A stretch of DNA of 64,000 nt. Origin: Rhodanobacter denitrificans (GTDB taxonomy: Bacteria > Pseudomonadota > Gammaproteobacteria > Xanthomonadales > Rhodanobacteraceae). Made by a program: the position numbers and the translations under genes. Location of the stretch: positions 62,001 through 126,000 of the forward strand of contig JAFIHF010000004.1 in NCBI GenBank assembly GCA_017848855.1, in the 5' to 3' direction. Positions 45,783-54,152 of this stretch are shown piece after piece (the stretch's first letter is position 1; the number at the start of each line of letters is the position of its first letter). Below the pieces are notes generated by a model. The model was not told the DNA's origin and ran no database searches. It worked only from the letters and a program-made list of their open reading frames with translations.

Positions 45783-46531
45783 GGTTGATGCGATTTCAGC
45801 CGCTGGCGCAACTTGTATTCATCGCGCGCCACGTAGATGCCCGCGCCCAGCACCATCAGCGCCAGCACGTACCAGGTGATCAGGTAGTTGAGGTGGTGGT
45901 TGGGGAAGTGGACCACCGTCATGCCGCCGCGCGGCCACGTGGCGCCGCCGGAGGCATCGGCATCCACGAAGTACGGCGCCACGTTCGTGAGCCCGCGCGC
46001 CCTGGCGATCGCCGCCACGTCGCGGGTGTACCAGATGTCGGCGGCGGGATCGTTGTGGCGGAACAGGCCGGAGGGTTCGCTGATCCGCAGCAGGCCGGTG
46101 ACCGTGACCTCGCCCGCGGGCGGTGCCGGGCAATGGCCCTTGAGATCGCACCAGCCGTCCGGCGCGAAGCCGCGGTTCACCAGCACGACGCTGCCGTCGT
46201 CGCGGCGCAGCGGGGTGAGGATCCAGTAGCCGCTGCCCGCGTCGGTGGCCGTCCACACCCGCGTCTGGCGATCGCCCAGCCAGCTGCCGCTGAGTTGCAC
46301 GTGGCGGTATTCGGCGTTCGCCGCGGTGAGGCCGGCCCAGTCCGCCGGGCCCGGCGCCGGCACCGGCGGCGCATGCACGCGCTGGTCGGTGCGCGCGATC
46401 AGCGCCGTCTTCCACGCCAGCCGGTGCACCTGCCAGGTGCCCAGCGCCACGAAGCTGACGAACAGCACGAGGCCGAGCAGGGCCAGCAGGCTCAGCGCCA
46501 GCGGGCCGCGCACTTCGCGCTCCGGCGTCAT
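45779..46531 (-). CDS. SURF1-family protein, cytochrome oxidase biogenesis
   Basis: A 250-residue protein with two transmembrane helices, one near the N-terminus (LALSLLALLGLVLFVSFVAL) and one near the C-terminus (NYLITWYVLALMVLGAGIYV), as in Shy1/SURF1. Family pieces are LGTWQVHRLAWKTALIA, YRHVQLSGSW, VLVNRGFAP and NHHLNYLITWY. SURF1 proteins assist heme A insertion into cytochrome c oxidase. Its start overlaps the glmS stop by four bases (ATGA), an odd partner because SURF1 usually sits in the cox cluster. Function call is good; reason for the coupling unknown. Confidence 0.9.
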   Translation of the reverse strand: MTPEREVRGPLALSLLALLGLVLFVSFVALGTWQVHRLAWKTALIARTDQRVHAPPVPAPGPADWAGLTAANAEYRHVQLSGSWLGDRQTRVWTATDAGSGYWILTPLRRDDGSVVLVNRGFAPDGWCDLKGHCPAPPAGEVTVTGLLRISEPSGLFRHNDPAADIWYTRDVAAIARARGLTNVAPYFVDADASGGATWPRGGMTVVHFPNHHLNYLITWYVLALMVLGAGIYVARDEYKLRQRLKSHQP

Positions 46532-48357
46532 TCCACCGTGACCGACTTCGCCAGGTTGCGCGGCTGGTCCACGTCGGTGCCGCGCAGCACGGCCACGTGG
46601 TAGGCGAGCAGCTGCAGCGGCACGGTGAACACCGCCGGGGCGATGAAGTCGCCGCCACCGTCGATGCGCAGCAGGTGGCCGCGCGCGGCGTTGCCGTCCA
46701 TCGGCGCGTCGCTGTCGGCGAACACGATCAGCTCGCCGCCGCGGGCGCGCACTTCCTGCAGGTTGGACTTCAGCTTGTCCAGCAGCGGGCCGTTCGGCGC
46801 CACCGCCACCACCGGCATGTCCTCGTCCACCAGCGCCAGCGGGCCGTGCTTGAGCTCGCCCGCGGGGTAGGCCTCGGCGTGGATGTAGGAGATTTCCTTG
46901 AGCTTGAGCGAGCCCTCCAGCGCCACCGGGAACTGCGCGCCGCGGCCGAGGAACAGCGCGTGATGGCGCGAAATGAAATGCTCGGCCAGTTCCACGATCT
47001 GCGGCTCCAGCGCCAGCGCGCGCTCGATCGCCCGCGGCAGCGCCTGCAGCTGCGCGCACAGCGCCGCGTAGCGCGCGTCGTCCAGCCCGCGCTGCCGCGC
47101 CAGCTGCAGCGCCAGCAGCGCCAGCGCGGCGAGCTGGGTGGTGAACGCCTTGGTGGAGGCCACGCCGATCTCGGGGCCGGCGCGGGTCATCAGCTTGAGG
47201 TCGGCCTCGCGCACCACCGAGGATTCGGGCACGTTGCAGATCGCCAGCGTGCCGAGGTAGCCGCGGCGCTTGGATTCGCGCATCGCGGCCAGCGTGTCGG
47301 CGGTTTCGCCGGACTGCGAGATCGCCACGAACAGCGTGCCTTCGGGCACCACCGCCTCGCGGTAGCGGTATTCGCTGGCCACTTCCACCATCACCGGCAG
47401 GCGCGCGTATTCCTCGATCCAGTATTTCGCCACCATGCCGGCGTGGTAGCTGGTGCCGCAGGCGATGATGTGCACGCCGCGCACCTTCGCCAGCAGCTCG
47501 TCGCCGCCCACGCCGAAGATGTTCGGCAGCACGCCGTTCGGACCCAGGCGCGACTCCAGCGTGTCGGCCACCGCGCGCGGCTGCTCGAAGATCTCCTTCT
47601 GCATGTAGTGGCGGTACTCGCCGCGCTCCACCGCGTCGGCGGACAGCTCGCTCTCGTGCATCGCGCGCTCGACCGGGCGGCCGTCGAGACCGAACACCTG
47701 CACGCCGTCGCGTGTGATCTCGACGACGTCGTCCTCGTCGAGGTAGATCATCTTGTTCGTCACCTGGATCAGCGCCTGCGCGTCCGAACCCAGGAAGTGC
47801 TCGCCGATGCCCACGCCGACCAAGAGCGGCGCGCCACGGCGGGCGCCGACCACGCGACCGGGTTCGTCGCGGCTGATCACGGCAATCGCGTAGGCGCCTT
47901 CCAGCCCGCGCACCACGGCCAGCACCGCCTCACGCAGGGTGAGGCCGGCGGCGAGGCGCTGCTCGACCAGCGCGGCGATCACCTCGGTGTCGGTCTCGGA
48001 GGTGAACACGTGGCCCTTGGCCTTGAGTTCCTCGCGCAGGCTGGCGTAGTTCTCGATGATGCCGTTGTGCACGATCGCGACGCGGCCGGCGACGTGCGGA
48101 TGCGCGTTCGCCTCGTTCGGCACGCCGTGGGTGGCCCAGCGCGTGTGCGCGATGCCGGTGCCGCCGGGGAACGGCGCGGCCAGGTAGTGCGCCTCCATCT
48201 CGCGCACCTTGCCCTTGGCGCGCACGCGGTGGATCTCGCCGCCTTCCAGCACGGCCAGGCCGGCCGAGTCGTAGCCGCGGTATTCCAGCGCCTTGAGTCC
48301 GGCGATCAGCAGCGGGGCCACATCACGTTGGGCGACGGCGGCGACGATTCCACACAT
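46528..48357 (-). CDS. glmS: Glutamine-fructose-6-phosphate aminotransferase (isomerizing)
   Basis: A 609-residue enzyme that makes glucosamine-6-phosphate, the first step to UDP-GlcNAc. The class II glutaminase begins MCGIVAAVAQRD with the N-terminal Cys as nucleophile, then LKALEYRGYDSAGLAVL and HTRWATHGVPNEANAHPH. Two SIS sugar domains follow, with VIACGTSYHAGMVAKYW, SQSGETADTLAAMR and TKAFTTQLAAL. The end, RNLAKSVTVE, is the typical GlmS C-terminus. No glmS ribozyme is recognised in the 100 bases before the cbs gene, as expected for a Gram-negative. The stop overlaps the SURF1 start. Confidence 0.97.
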   Translation of the reverse strand: MCGIVAAVAQRDVAPLLIAGLKALEYRGYDSAGLAVLEGGEIHRVRAKGKVREMEAHYLAAPFPGGTGIAHTRWATHGVPNEANAHPHVAGRVAIVHNGIIENYASLREELKAKGHVFTSETDTEVIAALVEQRLAAGLTLREAVLAVVRGLEGAYAIAVISRDEPGRVVGARRGAPLLVGVGIGEHFLGSDAQALIQVTNKMIYLDEDDVVEITRDGVQVFGLDGRPVERAMHESELSADAVERGEYRHYMQKEIFEQPRAVADTLESRLGPNGVLPNIFGVGGDELLAKVRGVHIIACGTSYHAGMVAKYWIEEYARLPVMVEVASEYRYREAVVPEGTLFVAISQSGETADTLAAMRESKRRGYLGTLAICNVPESSVVREADLKLMTRAGPEIGVASTKAFTTQLAALALLALQLARQRGLDDARYAALCAQLQALPRAIERALALEPQIVELAEHFISRHHALFLGRGAQFPVALEGSLKLKEISYIHAEAYPAGELKHGPLALVDEDMPVVAVAPNGPLLDKLKSNLQEVRARGGELIVFADSDAPMDGNAARGHLLRIDGGGDFIAPAVFTVPLQLLAYHVAVLRGTDVDQPRNLAKSVTVE

Positions 48358-48458
48358 GGGGAAAGCTCCTTGTTGGTTGATGCAAGCCGGCCGGGCCGAC
48401 GCAGGCAGCGACTGTGCCGCCGCTGCGTTTCAAGCGGCTTTCAACGCGATCGGCACGT

Positions 48459-49829
48459 TCAGTTCACCTTGCGGCGCAGCCAGTTCAGCAGGTCGATGCG
48501 GGTGATCAGGCCCATGAACTGCTCGCCGTCCATCACGATCGCCACGTGGCCGCGCTCGAACACCGGCAGCAGCGACTCGATCGGCGAGCGCAGGTCGAGC
48601 TTCTGCAGGTCGGTGATCATCGCCACCGCGACCGGATCGCGGAAGCGCGTCTCGTCGGCGTGCACGTGCAGCAGCACGTCGGACTCGTCGACGATGCCCA
48701 CCAGCTTGTTGCCGTCCATCACCGGCAGCTGCGACACGTCGTACAGCTTCATGCGCGTGTAGGCGGTGATCAGCAGCTCGTTCGGGCCGATCACCACGGT
48801 GTCGCGCTTGGCGAACGGGCGCAGCAGCAGGTCGCGCAGGTCGCCGTGCTGCTCGCGTTCGAGGAAGCCGTTGTCCAGCATCCAGTAGTCATTGTAGAGC
48901 TTGGACAGGTACTTGTCGCCGGTGTCGCAGACCAGGGTCACCACGCGCTTCGGCGCGGTCTGCGCGCGGCAGTACTTCAGCGCCGCGGCGAGCAGGGTGC
49001 CGGTGGAGGAACCGCCCAGCACGCCTTCCTTTGCCAACAGTTCGCGCGCGGCGAGGAAGCTCTCCTTGTCGGAGATCGCGTAGGCCTGCTTCACGCGCGA
49101 GAAGTCGCTGATCGGCGGCAGGAAATCCTCTCCGATGCCTTCCACCAGCCAGCTCGACGACTTGGTGGAGAGCGTGCCCTCGTTGATGTACTGGGCGAGG
49201 ATGGAGCCGACCGGATCGGCCAGCACGATCTCGGTGTTCGGCGACGCCTTGGCGAAGTACTGCGACAGGCCGGTCATGGTGCCGGAGGAACCGCAACCCA
49301 CCACCACCGCGTCGACGCGGCCGTCCATCTGTTCGAGGATCTCCGGCCCGGTGCTCTCGATGTGCGCGCGCGGGTTGTCGGGGTTGCCGAACTGGTTGAT
49401 GAAGTAGGCGCCAGGCGTCTCGCGCGCGATGCGCTCGGCCATGTCCTGGTAGTACTCGGGATGGCCCTTGGCCACGTCGGAGCGGGTGAGCACCACCTCG
49501 GCGCCCATCGCCTTCAAATTGAAGATCTTCTCGCGGCTCATCTTGTCCGGCACCACGAGGATCAGCCGGTAGCCCTTCGCCTGCGCCACCAGCGCGAGGC
49601 CGAGGCCGGTGTTGCCGGCGGTGCCTTCCACCAGGATCGCACCGGGCTGGATCTTGCCGGCCTTCTCGGCGCCCTCGATCATCGACAGGCCGATGCGGTC
49701 CTTGATCGAGCCGCCGGGGTTCGCGCTCTCCAGCTTCAGGAACAGTTCGCACGGCCCGGTGTCGAGGCGCTGCGCGCGCAGCATCGGGGTATGTCCGATC
49801 AGTTCGAGAACGCTTTGCTGCACCGTCAT
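48459..49829 (-). CDS. Cystathionine beta-synthase with C-terminal CBS pair
   Basis: A 456-residue fold-type II PLP enzyme with a CBS pair. The catalytic part (1 to about 320) has SVLELIGHTPMLRAQ, the PLP lysine in NPGGSIKDRIGLSMIEGAE, VEGTAGNTGLGLALVAQAKG and GGSSTGTLLAAALKY. Two CBS repeats at about 340-395 and 405-456 (YTRMKLYDVSQLPVMDG and ERGHVAIVMDGEQFMGLITR) probably regulate it. There is no N-terminal heme domain. It condenses serine with homocysteine; together with the metB-type enzyme at 39279 a transsulfuration route is complete. In xanthomonads the two are usually adjacent; here rmlBACD, manC and glmS lie between. Confidence 0.93.
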   Translation of the reverse strand: MTVQQSVLELIGHTPMLRAQRLDTGPCELFLKLESANPGGSIKDRIGLSMIEGAEKAGKIQPGAILVEGTAGNTGLGLALVAQAKGYRLILVVPDKMSREKIFNLKAMGAEVVLTRSDVAKGHPEYYQDMAERIARETPGAYFINQFGNPDNPRAHIESTGPEILEQMDGRVDAVVVGCGSSGTMTGLSQYFAKASPNTEIVLADPVGSILAQYINEGTLSTKSSSWLVEGIGEDFLPPISDFSRVKQAYAISDKESFLAARELLAKEGVLGGSSTGTLLAAALKYCRAQTAPKRVVTLVCDTGDKYLSKLYNDYWMLDNGFLEREQHGDLRDLLLRPFAKRDTVVIGPNELLITAYTRMKLYDVSQLPVMDGNKLVGIVDESDVLLHVHADETRFRDPVAVAMITDLQKLDLRSPIESLLPVFERGHVAIVMDGEQFMGLITRIDLLNWLRRKVN

Positions 49830-49993
49830 GGGGGCTCCGTCGCGTGGCTGGCCGGTGCGCGCCGCGCCACCGGAAGGGCGTTCATGATAACCGGGCGCCG
49901 CGCGCAGGCTGCCTCGGAAACGTCGCGGCCCCGGACACCTTCCCGGCAAGGGGGAAGATGACCGAGGCCGTCGTCCTCGCGGGTGGGGCTGGC

Positions 49994-50221
49994 TCAGCTG
50001 GACAGCTGGCGGCGCCCCTCCCACATGCGTTCCAGCCGCGCCTTGGCATGCAGCTTTTCCTTCTTCATGCTGGCAAGCGTGACGTCGTCGAGCGGCAGCA
50101 CGCCGATCTCGGCGTCATGCACCTTGCTGTCGAGTTCCTTGTGATGCTGGTAGAGCCGGCGGAATTCCGCATCGGCCTTCATCAATGCCTCGACGTCGTC
50201 ACGCTGCTGGTTTTCGAACAT
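49994..50221 (-). CDS. DUF465 / YdcH-like small protein
   Basis: A 75-residue basic, helical protein: MFENQQRDDVEALMKADAEF, RRLYQHHKELDSKVHDAE and LPLDDVTLASMKKEKLHAK. The alternation of charged residues predicts an antiparallel coiled coil. These patterns are those of the YdcH/DUF465 family, which is widespread and of unknown function. The ATG at 50221 has a perfect AGGAGG seven bases upstream, which decides the start over an earlier in-frame codon at 50257. It appears to stand alone. Confidence 0.88.
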   Translation of the reverse strand: MFENQQRDDVEALMKADAEFRRLYQHHKELDSKVHDAEIGVLPLDDVTLASMKKEKLHAKARLERMWEGRRQLSS

Positions 50222-50714
50222 GATTCGACCTCCTCGTGAGTGGGCATGCGGGCGCACGAGCGCGCCCGTCCGCCGATCCGCGCCGTGCGCGCACGCTCTC
50301 GCCCGCCCGCACCGGCTGGCCGGTTGGCGGGCGGAACACTGGCGAGGGAATGGTGCATGGTTCGAAACCGACGGGCATGGAGCGGAACGGCTCCACTGGG
50401 GTTGACCCTACTCCCCCCGGAAAAGTGCCGCAAGTCTCTGCGCCGACCACCGCGGCGAGTCGTCGCAGCGCCGTGAAACCGGCATTAAAAACTGCCGGAA
50501 CAGCTTGTTGCGCGCACTCCGAAAACAGCACGGCGCCGTTCTCGCGACGCCGTGCTTCAAGTGAACCAATGACAATTTCTACGGCAGCGGCTTTTGTTGA
50601 AGAGTGCAGCCATGGATGGCTGCTCACTTGATTCTCGCAATCAGGGACGATTGCAAAGACCACCCCATGGATGGCTGCTCACTTGATCCTAGCGATCAAG
50701 GACGATCGCAAAAA
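50222..50714. other. Intergenic region with terminator and repeats, no supported gene
   Basis: Nothing coding is supported. The left part is the YdcH-like gene's upstream region. 50527-50556 is a hairpin facing the DUF4398-type operon. 50609-50720 holds two tandem copies of the GATCGTCCATGATCGC / GGCCATCCATGGCC repeat family (AGCCATGGATGGCTGC and TCGCAATCAGGGACGATTGC units). Confidence 0.7.
50527..50556 (-). terminator. Terminator of the DUF4398-type operon
   Basis: AGCACGGCG (50527-50535) pairs with CGCCGTGCT (50548-50556), and on the minus strand the stem is followed by GTTTTC. It lies about 160 bases beyond the end of the 50715 gene, with the repeat array between. Confidence 0.55.
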
Positions 50715-50720
50715 TCAAGG
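50609..50720. repeat. Dispersed palindromic repeat array, GATCGTCCATGATCGC family (copy 4)
   Basis: Two roughly 55-bp copies in tandem: GCAGCCATGGATGGCTGCTC followed by ACTTGATTCTCGCAATCAGG and then GACGATTGC. Same two-hairpin composition as at 5404, 13773 and 60738, on the opposite orientation relative to 5404. Confidence 0.8.
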
Positions 50721-51323
50721 CTTTCCATTGTCCTGCTGCATCTGCTCGCGCATCGCCTTGGCGGCCTTGGCGGCCAGGTCGGCTTCGCGCTTGGCGGCGC
50801 GGGCCACGCGGCTTTGCGCCTCGGCCAGTTTCCTGGCCTTGGCCGCTTCGGCCTGGGCCTGTTCGGCGGCCTGCGAATAGGCCTGGCCCTGCTCCTGCAG
50901 GCGCTGCGCCTCTTCCTGCGCCATCTGGTACTGCAGGCGCTGGCGTTCCAGTTCGCGGCGCGCCGTCTCGGCCTCGCGGCGGGTGTTTTCCAGCTGGATC
51001 TGGTCGTGCTCGCGGTCGAGCTGGGCCAGCTTCAGCTGGGCGTCCTGCAGCTGGGCGGAGGCGCGCGCCAGGTCCACCTGCCGCTCGGCCATGTACAGCG
51101 CATGCGGCCGTTCCTTCGAGTCGGCCTGCGCCAGCTGGCCGATCGCGTTGCGCGCCAGCGCCTGTTCGGCCTGGGCGTAGTTGCCCAGCACCGGATCGCT
51201 GGCGAGCTGGTTGAGGTTGTTGGTCAGCCGGCTGACGTCGATGTCGTCGCGCCGCGCCTGGGCGGTGCCGACGAGGCCCAGCGCCAGCGCGACGGCGGCA
51301 AATACGGTAGTGGCGCGCTTCAT
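50715..51323 (-). CDS. Exported coiled-coil protein, DUF4398-like
   Basis: A 202-residue protein beginning with a signal peptide (MKRATTVFAAVALALGLVGT, cleavage near AQA). The body is almost entirely alpha-helical and charged, with long heptad-like stretches such as LKLAQLDREHDQIQLENTR and RRELERQRLQYQMAQEEAQR, and an Ala/Glu/Lys-rich end. The QASNAR-like ADSKERPHALYMAERQVDLA segment fits the DUF4398 family. It lies directly after a lipoprotein of similar type, overlapping by four bases. Function is not known; an OmpA-associated or peptidoglycan-linked role is only speculation. Confidence 0.7.
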   Translation of the reverse strand: MKRATTVFAAVALALGLVGTAQARRDDIDVSRLTNNLNQLASDPVLGNYAQAEQALARNAIGQLAQADSKERPHALYMAERQVDLARASAQLQDAQLKLAQLDREHDQIQLENTRREAETARRELERQRLQYQMAQEEAQRLQEQGQAYSQAAEQAQAEAAKARKLAEAQSRVARAAKREADLAAKAAKAMREQMQQDNGKP

Positions 51324-51979
51324 GGCTGGCCCCCTGCAGGCTGGAAGCCTTGCGTTGCGTTCGAATCCTGGCCGCCGGTCGACGACGGCTGCGCGGGCAC
51401 GGTCTGGAAGCCCTGCCCCGACGGCGGCGCCGACAGCACCGAGGCCGAAGGAGCCGGCATGTCCTCCAGCGGCGCGGCGGGCGGCAGCGAACCGGCCGGA
51501 ACGGGCGCCGAACCGGCGCCGGCCGGCAGCGGCAGCGGCTTGGCGAACTCCGCGGCGGCCGCGGCGGCGGCCTGCGCGCCCTGCGCGCGCAGCTCGGCGT
51601 TCGCGCTCATCTTGGACTGGATCTTGGCCCGCGCCGCGCCGAGGTTGGCCTTGACCCGCGCCAGCTCCGCGTCGGCCCGCGACTCGGCCGCGAGGTCGGC
51701 GGCCAGCGCGTACTTGCGTGCGGCCATCGCGCCCTGCGCCTGCTGCAGCTTGTCCTGCGCGAAGCCCAGGTCCACCGGGTCGTAATCCGCCGCGCCCGCG
51801 TCGCGCGCGGCCTGCAGCTGCGACTGCGCCAGGTTCATCGCCTCGTTCGGCGGCGGCACGCTGGCGCAGCCGGCCACGGCCAGCAGGCCGGCCAGCAGGC
51901 CAGGCGCGAGCAGCCTGCGGGCAAGCTCGCGCGAGCGCGCCGAACGCGGGATCGGCGAAGGGGAGTTGTGCGCCATCAC
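51320..51979 (-). CDS. DUF4398-type lipoprotein
   Basis: A 219-residue predicted lipoprotein. The lipobox LLAVAGC lies at about residues 32-38 after a basic N-terminus. Next comes a helical domain with NEAMNLAQSQLQAARDAGA, YDPVDLGFAQDKLQQAQGAM and YALAADLAAESRADAELARV, the DUF4398 pattern of repeated helices, then a Pro/Ala-rich low-complexity tail. Start is ATG 51979 or the next ATG at 51976. It overlaps the following gene by four bases and is divergent from pilU. Function unknown; probably outer-membrane anchored. Confidence 0.78.
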   Translation of the reverse strand: MMAHNSPSPIPRSARSRELARRLLAPGLLAGLLAVAGCASVPPPNEAMNLAQSQLQAARDAGAADYDPVDLGFAQDKLQQAQGAMAARKYALAADLAAESRADAELARVKANLGAARAKIQSKMSANAELRAQGAQAAAAAAAEFAKPLPLPAGAGSAPVPAGSLPPAAPLEDMPAPSASVLSAPPSGQGFQTVPAQPSSTGGQDSNATQGFQPAGGQP

Positions 51980-52005
51980 TCATTCCTGACTAGACTGCTG
52001 CGCGT

Positions 52006-52023
52006 ATTGTGGGCGTGCACAAT
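52006..52023. promoter_or_regulatory. Dyad ATTGTG-N6-CACAAT in the pilU / lipoprotein divergent region
   Basis: A perfect 6-bp dyad with a six-base spacer lies 37 bases upstream of the pilU GTG, within an 80-base region shared with the divergent DUF4398 operon. It might be an operator for either; there is no other evidence. Confidence 0.3.
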
Positions 52024-52059
52024 CGTCCAATGCAACGCGTCGGAAACAGGGGATTTGGT

Positions 52060-53187
52060 GTGGATATCGGTTACTTCCTCAAGCTGATGGTCGACAAGGG
52101 CGCCTCGGACATGTTCCTGTCCACCGGCGCCCCGGTGAACATCAAGGTCGAGGGCAAGCTCTACCCGCTGGGCAATACCGGGCTGCCCGGCGGCATGGTG
52201 AAGAAGATCGCCTACTCGCTGATGGACGAGGGCCAGGTGCCGCAGTTCGAGCGCGACCTCGAGCTCAACATGGCGCTGGCGGTGAAGGAAGCCGGGCGCT
52301 TCCGCATCAACGTGTTCAAGCAGCGCGGCGAAGTGGGCATGGTGATCCGCGCGATCAAGAGCGAGATTCCCAACGTCGAGCAATTGCAGCTGCCGCCGAT
52401 CTTCCGCGAGCTGATCATGGAGCCGCGCGGGCTGATCCTGGTGGTGGGCGCCACCGGCTCGGGCAAGTCGACCACGCTGGCCTCGATGATCGACCACCGC
52501 AACACCCACTCCGCGGGCCACATCCTCACCATCGAGGACCCGATCGAGTACCTGCACCGGCACAAGCGCTCCATCGTCAACCAGCGCGAGGTGGGCCTGG
52601 ACACCCACACCTACCACGAGGCGCTGAAGAACGCGATGCGCGAGGCGCCGGACGTGATCATGATCGGCGAGATCCGCGACACCGACACGATGGAAGCGGC
52701 GATCTCGTTCTCCGAAACCGGCCACCTGTGCCTGGCCACCCTGCACTCCAACAACGCCGACCAGACGCTGGAGCGCATCCTCAACTTCTTCCCCGAATCG
52801 GCGCACAAGAACGTGCTGATGAACCTCGCACTGAACCTGCGCGCGGTGATCAGCCAGCGCCTGGTGGTGGGCAAGGACGGCCGCCGCCTGCCCGCGGTGG
52901 AGGTGCTGCTGAACACCCCGCTGATCCGCGACATGATCCGCCGCGGCCAGATCCACGAGGTGAAGGAGGCGATGGACCGCAGCCTGCAGGACGGCATGCA
53001 GACCTTCGACCAGTCGCTGTACCGGCTGTACAAGGAAGGCCGCATCGAACTGGAGGAGGCGCTCAACAAGGCCGACTCCCGCGACGGCCTGGCGCTGAAG
53101 ATCCGCCTCGCCGAAGGCGGCGGCAACGGCGCGGACGGCAACGTGCTGATGGGCGGCAGCAACGACCCTTACGGGATGGGGTTCTAG
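52060..53187 (+). CDS. pilU: Type IV pilus retraction ATPase, PilU
   Basis: A 375-residue PilT/PilU-type secretion ATPase. Motifs are Walker A GATGSGKSTTLASM, the Asp box HILTIEDPIEYLH, Walker B PDVIMIGEIRDTDTMEAA and the His box HLCLATLHSNNADQTLER. It matches PilU by GRFRINVFKQRGEVGMVIR and by RSLQDGMQTFDQSLYRLYKE, while the AIRNLIRE retraction motif of PilT is not evident. The start GTG at 52060 is preferred because it begins DIGYFLKLMVDKGASDMFL in register with PilU and has AGGGGA upstream; ATG 52030 is possible. PilT itself is not in the window. Confidence 0.93.
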   Translation: MDIGYFLKLMVDKGASDMFLSTGAPVNIKVEGKLYPLGNTGLPGGMVKKIAYSLMDEGQVPQFERDLELNMALAVKEAGRFRINVFKQRGEVGMVIRAIKSEIPNVEQLQLPPIFRELIMEPRGLILVVGATGSGKSTTLASMIDHRNTHSAGHILTIEDPIEYLHRHKRSIVNQREVGLDTHTYHEALKNAMREAPDVIMIGEIRDTDTMEAAISFSETGHLCLATLHSNNADQTLERILNFFPESAHKNVLMNLALNLRAVISQRLVVGKDGRRLPAVEVLLNTPLIRDMIRRGQIHEVKEAMDRSLQDGMQTFDQSLYRLYKEGRIELEEALNKADSRDGLALKIRLAEGGGNGADGNVLMGGSNDPYGMGF

Positions 53188-53231
53188 CCAGGCGCCGCGC
53201 GGGCCACGCCGCGGGCCACGGATGGCCCGCA

Positions 53232-53326
53232 CGCCCGGCAATCGCTGATGCGATTGCCGGGCGGAGCCAAGTCCGGCACCGCCGGACTTGGCGAGTCAGG
53301 CGAGTGCAGGACTGCACTCGCCTGAC
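53232..53326. terminator. Three consecutive perfect hairpins between convergent pilU and maiA
   Basis: Stems of 13 bp (53232-53244 / 53251-53263), 12 bp (53266-53277 / 53281-53292) and 15 bp (53295-53309 / 53312-53326) stand head to tail with only 2-6 base loops. They lie between the 3' ends of pilU and maiA and could terminate both. Confidence 0.7.
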
Positions 53327-53368
53327 AACAAACAACCGGCTCTGCTTTTCGTCTTCGACCCACAGCCG

Positions 53369-54037
53369 CTACGGCGCAGACGCCGGCGCATCCCCCTGCA
53401 CCTCCGGCGCCGCCCCGCGAAACGCCTCCAGCTCGCGGCACGCCTCGTCGATGCGCCGGATCGTCGGATAGTCGTCCAGCGGCAGTTTCCAGCGCCGCGC
53501 GTTGTACACCTGCGGCACCAGGCAGGCGTCGGCCAGGCCCGGCATGTCGCCGTGGCAGTAGCGGCCGGTGGCGGCGTTGCCGGCCAGCATCGCCTCCAGC
53601 GCCGCGAAGCCGGTGGCGATCCAGTGCCGCGACCACGCGCCGCGCTGCGCCTCGTCGGCGTCGAGCTCGCGCTCCAGATACTGCAGCACGCGCAGGTTGC
53701 CCAGCGGGTGGATGTCGCAGGCCACCGACTGCGCCAGCGCCCGCACCCGCGCGCGGCCGCGGGCGTCGGCCGGCAGCAGCGGCGGCTCCGGGTGGGTTTC
53801 CTCGAGGTATTCCATGATCGCCAGCGACTGCGTGATCACCCGCTCGCCGTCGCGCAGGCTGGGCACCAGCTGCTGCGGGTTCATCGCGGCGTAGTCCGGC
53901 GCATGCTGCTGGCCGCCGTCCTTCACCAGGTGCACCGGGTGGTTTTCCCAGGCCAGCCCCTTCAGCGCCAGCGCGATGCGCACGCGGTAGGCGGCGCTGG
54001 AGCGCCAGTAGCCGTACAGCACGAGTCCGGTAGCCAT
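53369..54037 (-). CDS. maiA: Maleylacetoacetate isomerase, zeta-class glutathione S-transferase
   Basis: A 222-residue GST-fold protein. The zeta signature SSAAYRVRIALALKG is near the N-terminus (residues about 12-26), and DVNPQ-type contacts appear as MNPQQLVPSLRDG and ITQSLAIMEYLEETHPEPPL. The C-terminal domain has RYCHGDMPGLADACLVPQVYNA, typical of MaiA. It isomerises maleylacetoacetate in tyrosine or aromatic breakdown. The ATG at 54037 starts the fold; an upstream in-frame start is not family-like. No fahA or hmgA is next to it. Convergent with pilU and divergent from pgk. Confidence 0.92.
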   Translation of the reverse strand: MATGLVLYGYWRSSAAYRVRIALALKGLAWENHPVHLVKDGGQQHAPDYAAMNPQQLVPSLRDGERVITQSLAIMEYLEETHPEPPLLPADARGRARVRALAQSVACDIHPLGNLRVLQYLERELDADEAQRGAWSRHWIATGFAALEAMLAGNAATGRYCHGDMPGLADACLVPQVYNARRWKLPLDDYPTIRRIDEACRELEAFRGAAPEVQGDAPASAP

Positions 54038-54152
54038 GGTCGTTCCCCGCCGTGGAAAGCACGCAGTGTAATTTGCATCGCCTCCGGGCGGGCAGGACAA
54101 TGCGCAGTTCCGGCCGCCGCTGCGGCCACCTGCAACCTACCGGAGTCCCGAC

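Noticed and set aside
50203..50700. Frames between the YdcH-like gene and the repeat array
   Set aside because: They run through repeats and a terminator and have no family resemblance.
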